Positions 59,057-64,000 of a stretch of DNA of 64,000 nt are shown in pieces (position 1 is the stretch's first letter; every line of letters starts with the position of its first letter). The translations under genes were made by a program, and so were the position numbers. The stretch comes from Nageia nagi (lineage: Eukaryota > Pinophyta): contig JBITNC010000001.1 of NCBI GenBank assembly GCA_050084985.1, positions 197,408,001-197,472,000 of the forward strand, read 5' to 3'. A model generated the notes under the pieces. It saw only the letters and a list, made by a program, of their open reading frames with translations. It searched no databases and had not been told where the DNA came from.

Positions 59057-60060
59057 ATAAATAATGATATGATATGAAAGAACTTTTCATCATACAAGAA
59101 GATATGATAAATACTATGTATGATAAGCATCAGTTTGGCAAAGGAATGTATAATAAATGATATTTTGATAATCAAATGTTAAACAAACATATTTTAGAAA
59201 AGCATGATAAGCGAGATATGAGTAGTATATATGAAAATCAATCCTGCAAATTTTATCACAATATTCATTGATAAGCAATTTTTTACAAGATCAACATCTG
59301 ATAAGCATGTTAGTAAAGTAATTTTTGACATAGCAATATCAAAAATGTCATAGCAATGTATACTAAAATGCATATAATGAACATGTATTCATGATATGAA
59401 GATTGAAAAGAGTATTTTTGGAATGCATTTTTTGAAACATGATAAGTTATTTGAAACATAAGCAATTTGGCTCAATAACTATACAAAAATAGAAAGTACA
59501 TACATTTTTCCTCATTTAAGAATGCATACAAAGTATGAAAATGAAATTTGACTTAAATTGATCAATTTAACCTAATGACAGTGTTGGAAATATAGCATCA
59601 ACATTAAAATAAGAGAAGCAATTTTGAAAAATGACAATTTCCTTAGTTTTGTGCCACATTCATGAAGTGAGAAAGAACAAAAATTTACACGAACATAGCA
59701 TGTAAAGAAAAATTTTATGAACATATCATTTTAATTTTTACCAATTTTCCTCAAGAGGGGTTTTTGATAATTTATATGTTATTGCATTTAGTGATTAACC
59801 TTTTTATTGCATACAAATAAATAATAGATTTTTTGCATGAAATTTGATAAAGAAAGAGCTCAAGAACCCATAGGTAGCATTGGAACCAAGCAACATCACA
59901 TTGTTTAAGGTAAAATAAAATATTGATCAAAGGACCAATGATAGGTGTATAGGGACTTAATGATAAAAAGAGGTTTAGTTTCAATTCATCGATGAAGATA
60001 AGTGGTCAAATTGAAAAAAAGGATTTTTAATTAGTTTATAAATAGATAGATTTGGTTTTC
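59057..60060. other. No gene seen
   Basis: AT-rich DNA with many ATGATAAG words between the tandem repeat and the PMD gene. No motif. Confidence 0.5.
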
Positions 60061-60663
60061 ATTTGTACATTCACAATTTGTCAACTTGAGCTCTAGTGCT
60101 CAGGGTCTTTGGTGTCCTATTTGGCTTATGGAGAGATTTTAGGAGTGCTACTAATGTTTTGGGTGCATTCATTGTAGATATGGCTCATCGAATTACTTCA
60201 CAATAGGTTCACTAGTATCTAGCTATTCATTCTTTGCCCAAGGTGAACCAGGTACCAAAAATGTTCTCATATGTTTATCTTATGCATCATTTAGAAGCTT
60301 TTTGATGGTTTAATTTTTTAACTAGGTCAAATTTTTGCTAAATTTGGAAATTTTTTGAAATATAGGGTGTAAAAATGTAGGGTTACATTTTTGCATGCAT
60401 GGGGTGAAATAGAACACATTTTTACCATGCAATCTAGGATCAAACTAATGAGTTAAAAAAATTGGAAATTAGGGGCTAAATAGGGTAGCATCGTTGGAAT
60501 CCTAGCATCATCATTGGGATGAAATTTTTCATAAATAAACAAAATGAATTTCATATGAGCTTATGAAACATGTTTGAACTTAGAATTTAAAAAAAAAAAC
60601 ATCGTTAAATTTGTTAAATGGACAAAAAGTAGCATATTTTAAGTTTTTACATTTTAAAATTTT

Positions 60664-62440
60664 ATATGTTGGGTTACTAATACATTTCATGTTTGACTTG
60701 GATGTAATACCAAGCCTACTTGATGAGATGTGAGTCATGGAGTCTAGCTATAGATGTGGTTGTAGATTTTATGTTGATTACATATGAGAGGGGATGGTTA
60801 GAGTCATATGGACTTAGTCACATGAGGGGCATTATGCAAATCCCATGTGATAAGAATTTTTTGATTTCCCTCATGGAGAGTTGGTGTGATGACATCAACA
60901 CATTTCACTTACCGATAGGTGAGATGACCATTAGCCTGAATGACATTCATTGCATCCTATGGGTATCCATTAAGGGTACACTAATTCAAAGGGATACTTT
61001 ATCTATGGAAAAGATGGAGGATCAATGTTATTGGTTGATAGAGGTTCAACACTAACATCAACAAAAGAAGGGAACACCCTTTCATGACATAGGATACATG
61101 CCCTCAAAAGACATATACTTTACATGGTATTTCAAATTGTATGTTATAGTTCTTATCAATACTATCCTATGTAGCAATAAGAACCAAGAGTGTTTCCACA
61201 TCGGGTTCATTCCCATAGTGCAAGGGATATACCTTCACAAGAAGAGGTATGCATGGGCACCCTGTATATTAAACATGCTATACATGGATCTTCATAGCTT
61301 TATTTCTATGAAGAAGGGAGGTAGGATTATGGCCCATTTATTTATATTATATAATTGTATGTATAAACATATCAGCATAGCTCACACCTATATTTCAATA
61401 ATGAAATTGGTGGATATACCCCATTGGTTTCCATGGCAAACCACACAATGAGTAGGGATGACATGGAGAGTTGAGTAGTGTTGGAGACCACTAGATTTGC
61501 TGGACAAGGATGACCTAATTTTGGATCTATACTTTAACTTACTAGTATAGGAGGAGTCTTGTGAGGAGTTATCATGGATTATGATTCCATATCATATCTA
61601 GGGTCATAGATAGGTGATTAAGTTCTATCAGATAGATCAAGTTCTTTGGTAGTTTAGCATGACATAGGAAATGCCTATGTTGAGGGTATTACCTATTGTA
61701 TCTTGGTACTATCGATATCAAGCAATTTCTCTAAGGGTGATAACTATGGTAGAATGGAGTGCAAAGTGGATCATACCATAGGACCATACCCCTAAGGTGC
61801 CCACTCCATTTCATCAATACACTCTAGAGTATCAGCAATGGTGGGACTCAGTGAGGCTCAACCCATTAGGCCTCATGGATGAGGAGGAAGATGAGATAGA
61901 GGAAGAGGAGAGGTGGGGGAGGAGGAGGAGGAGAAGATGGAGATGGTGGGAGAGGAACTCATGGATGTGGGCAATCTTCAACCACCTACTCAATCAATAT
62001 ATCTATTTGCACCATCCTCATCAGGAGTTGTAGCTCCCCCAATAGATACCTTAGGTATACCTAAACTCTAGGAATTTGGTAATTAGCTTATGTAGAAAAA
62101 GGAAAACTAACTATGACCTTTTGACATAGGGATATAGACTCATGTGGTAGTGCTACAAGTGTAGGTGGCGAGCCTACATGTGTAGCTAAAGGCTCAAGAT
62201 GATCAGATAGGAGTCCTTTGAGGAAAGATTGAGACTCTATAGGCTCTTTTGCATGTGATGCATGATTAGAAGCTAAAGAGGCTTTAGGATATAATCACAA
62301 TGAAGGATAGCCAACTCCTTCAGTTTGGGCAAACATTGGTAGTGATATCTACTAGTCACTCTAGGTCTAAGAGTAGGACCCAAGACCAATCCATTGGTTA
62401 GAATTTCCTATGGGGAACTAGTTTGTGTATCATTGACTTA
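60664..62440 (+). pseudogene. Second plant mobile domain (PMD) gene
   Basis: A single frame runs from 60720 to beyond 62033 (60720, 61098 and 61797 are all in phase). It has INTFHLPIGEMTISLNDIHC and VSIKG, then RYAWAPCILNMLYMDLHSF, LFILYNCMYKHISIAH, and a C-terminal segment with DQVLW-FSMT-EMP, the place where PMD proteins carry RQFG..Q.IP. An acidic tail (61880-61920) parallels the Glu-rich tail at 20.7-21.0 kb. The upstream part (about 60060-60660) may be a promoter or first exon. Stops: one TAA (61056), one TGA (61449), then eight TAG. No frameshift across 1.3 kb. Broken, but the domain is clear. Confidence 0.82.
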
Positions 62441-64000
62441 TGTTTATGGACTTTTTTTGGATATATATTTATTATTTATGAAAACATGACTTTTAGATTT
62501 TATATGTTTATGTGCTTGATTATTTGCATTCATTACATGTTTATTTGCTTTTTTATTGAAAACTAGAATTGGAATTATGAGAGAAAATGGAATAACATGA
62601 TAACACTTTAATTTTAACCAAATAAATATATAAAAATTAGAATTAAATAATTCATTAATTTAGTAACAAAGTTAATCATAAAATACCATATAATGATAAA
62701 TAACTTGAGACACGATGATTTTAGCAAACACAATCATACACAAGCCCTATATATTTAAAAATAGTCATAACAATTATCATCGAAATAAAGCAACAACACT
62801 GGAATACAATGGCAACACTCGAAAAAGGAGGAAAAGTGAAAACAAAAAAGAAATGGTGTTTAGGAAATGGCCTAATTAATGAAATGTTGATCAGTATAAG
62901 GCAACCTCAAGGGTTTGTTCTGGTTGTGTTCTCCATTGCCCGCAAAAGTAGGGTCCTTGAAAGAGCAAAAGGTGGTAGGGATGCACTCATATTGATTTCC
63001 TTCTCAATCTCTAGGTTATAGGTTAGTTCCTATCTATTGTGAAGGTTAAAAGTAATAGGAAAGAGATGAAAAGGTTAAAAGTAACATGAAAGAGATGAAC
63101 ACATTAAACTAAAACTATATAGTCCAAGCATTATAACACATGCAACAATCCATTACCAAGATTAAGAATAGTGAACTATCTTACCCTTGGGGTCTTGCAA
63201 TCACAATACATAGCCACAAATTAAGATAACACTTCATACACAACATTCACAAATAGTAACAAATAGCCACATGTTGCAAAGGGCAAAGCATTATTGATTT
63301 GCATTATCATATACAAGAGCATCTTATAGACTTGAAAAAATTTGTTAGAATGTTCAACCTCTTGGAATTACAATAGTCCATTACTTATATATTTACATCC
63401 ATGTTTGGATGGTTATTCATCATTATTACACTCTACTACTCTACTGATTGAAAGTAGTAAAAGAAACTATTCATAAATGTACAATTCCAATCACAACTAT
63501 GTTAAATTACACAATGAATAAGTATAATCAACACCAAGATCTAGGAACTTGATATCTCTAAGCCATTATACTATCAAGATGTAATCATTTTAATTTGTTG
63601 TTGATTGTATTCTCATATTTCTGTAGTTGATTGAAGATGCACTATTTGTAGGCTTGATTGGTATGATCTGGCATTGTATTTTGTCGATAGCTATTTACTT
63701 CTTTGCAACCATTAATGATAAGCAATATAGTTCCTAGTTGCATGGAATAATGAAGGTAATGAATAGTATATCATTGAATTCTAGAGATAAATTGCTACTA
63801 TCATGTGGAAATGAGTCATGGTTGACACACTGATAAATCCTTAAGGGTTAAACACTCATGATCAAGTGGACCTGGGTGTTCCTCCCTATCATTATTCCCC
63901 CTTTTGTATGGTAGGTTCTATCTCTTTTTTATAGGATCTAATGATGGTCAAGCCTCATTTAACACCCATCAATTTTAAGCAAAAGGTGTGATGTCATTAT
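62441..64000. other. No gene seen to the right edge
   Basis: AT-rich DNA. The short open frame at 62809-63021 has no motif. Repeated ATGAAAGAGATGAA / GGAAAGAGATGAAAA words occur at 63058-63095. If this is part of the Tat-like element it corresponds to the stretch between PMD and the extra ORF. Confidence 0.4.

Larger units (their letters stand above)
57750..64000 (-). mobile_element. Partial Tat-like element with antisense PMD gene
   Basis: Layout on the minus strand from the right edge: PMD gene in antisense (60664-62440), tandem array (58780-59056), polypurine tract (58562-58545), possible LTR. This is the same order as in 17730-24778. Integrase and RT would lie beyond 64000, so membership in Ty3/gypsy is inferred from the parallel. 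Confidence 0.45.

Noticed and set aside
1-64000. tRNA, rRNA or host protein-coding genes
   Set aside because: Nothing resembling a tRNA cloverleaf (apart from the SINE-like head), ribosomal RNA or an intact host exon was found.

Overview
The window is intergenic, retrotransposon-packed DNA of a large-genome plant. It is very AT-rich, has no intact host gene, and every coding signal I recognise belongs to a transposable element of a plant lineage: Ty1/copia, Ty3/gypsy of the Tat type with a second 'archaeal-type' RNase H, a LINE with a zf-RVT domain, a tRNA-type SINE, and plant mobile domain (PMD) genes. Deep nesting, heavy decay and strong C-to-T type damage suggest a highly methylated genome such as a gymnosperm's. 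That taxonomic guess is inference; no sequence here fixes the species.

Layout. 1-3114: minus-strand copy of a non-autonomous LTR family (LTR at 1741-3114, internal part running off the left edge). 3115-7485: decayed DNA with a LINE 3' fragment, a minisatellite and a possible old LTR start. 7486-13984: a complete plus-strand copy of the same non-autonomous family with a perfect 5-bp target duplication, coding only a broken coiled-coil protein. 15085-41588: a plus-strand Ty1/copia element (LTRs 15085-15575 and 41100-41588) cut in two by a 17.9-kb minus-strand Tat-type Ty3/gypsy element (17730-35608) with a perfect AGAGG target duplication.

The gypsy element carries gag, protease, RT, RNase H, a second RNase H and integrase. 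Between integrase and the 3' LTR it has two extra genes: a roughly 400-codon sense frame of unknown function and, on the opposite strand, a PMD gene. 43058-50288: a gypsy-like element with only gag remains, inserted into a minisatellite and carrying its own internal tandem array. 50289-57750: relics, including a minus-strand gag region split by a TIR element and a minus-strand LTR at 56353-57142. About 57750 to the right edge: another minus-strand element with a second antisense PMD gene at about 60.7-62.4 kb, repeating the architecture of the gypsy element.

All coding regions are broken. The features of most interest are the paired antisense PMD genes, whose in-frame stops are almost all TAG (consistent with CAG decay at CHG sites), the unexplained sense ORF downstream of integrase, an internal polypurine tract close to it, and lineage-specific tandem arrays near element 3' ends. 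Boundaries of LTRs, target duplications and motifs were read by eye; no alignment or database search was run.
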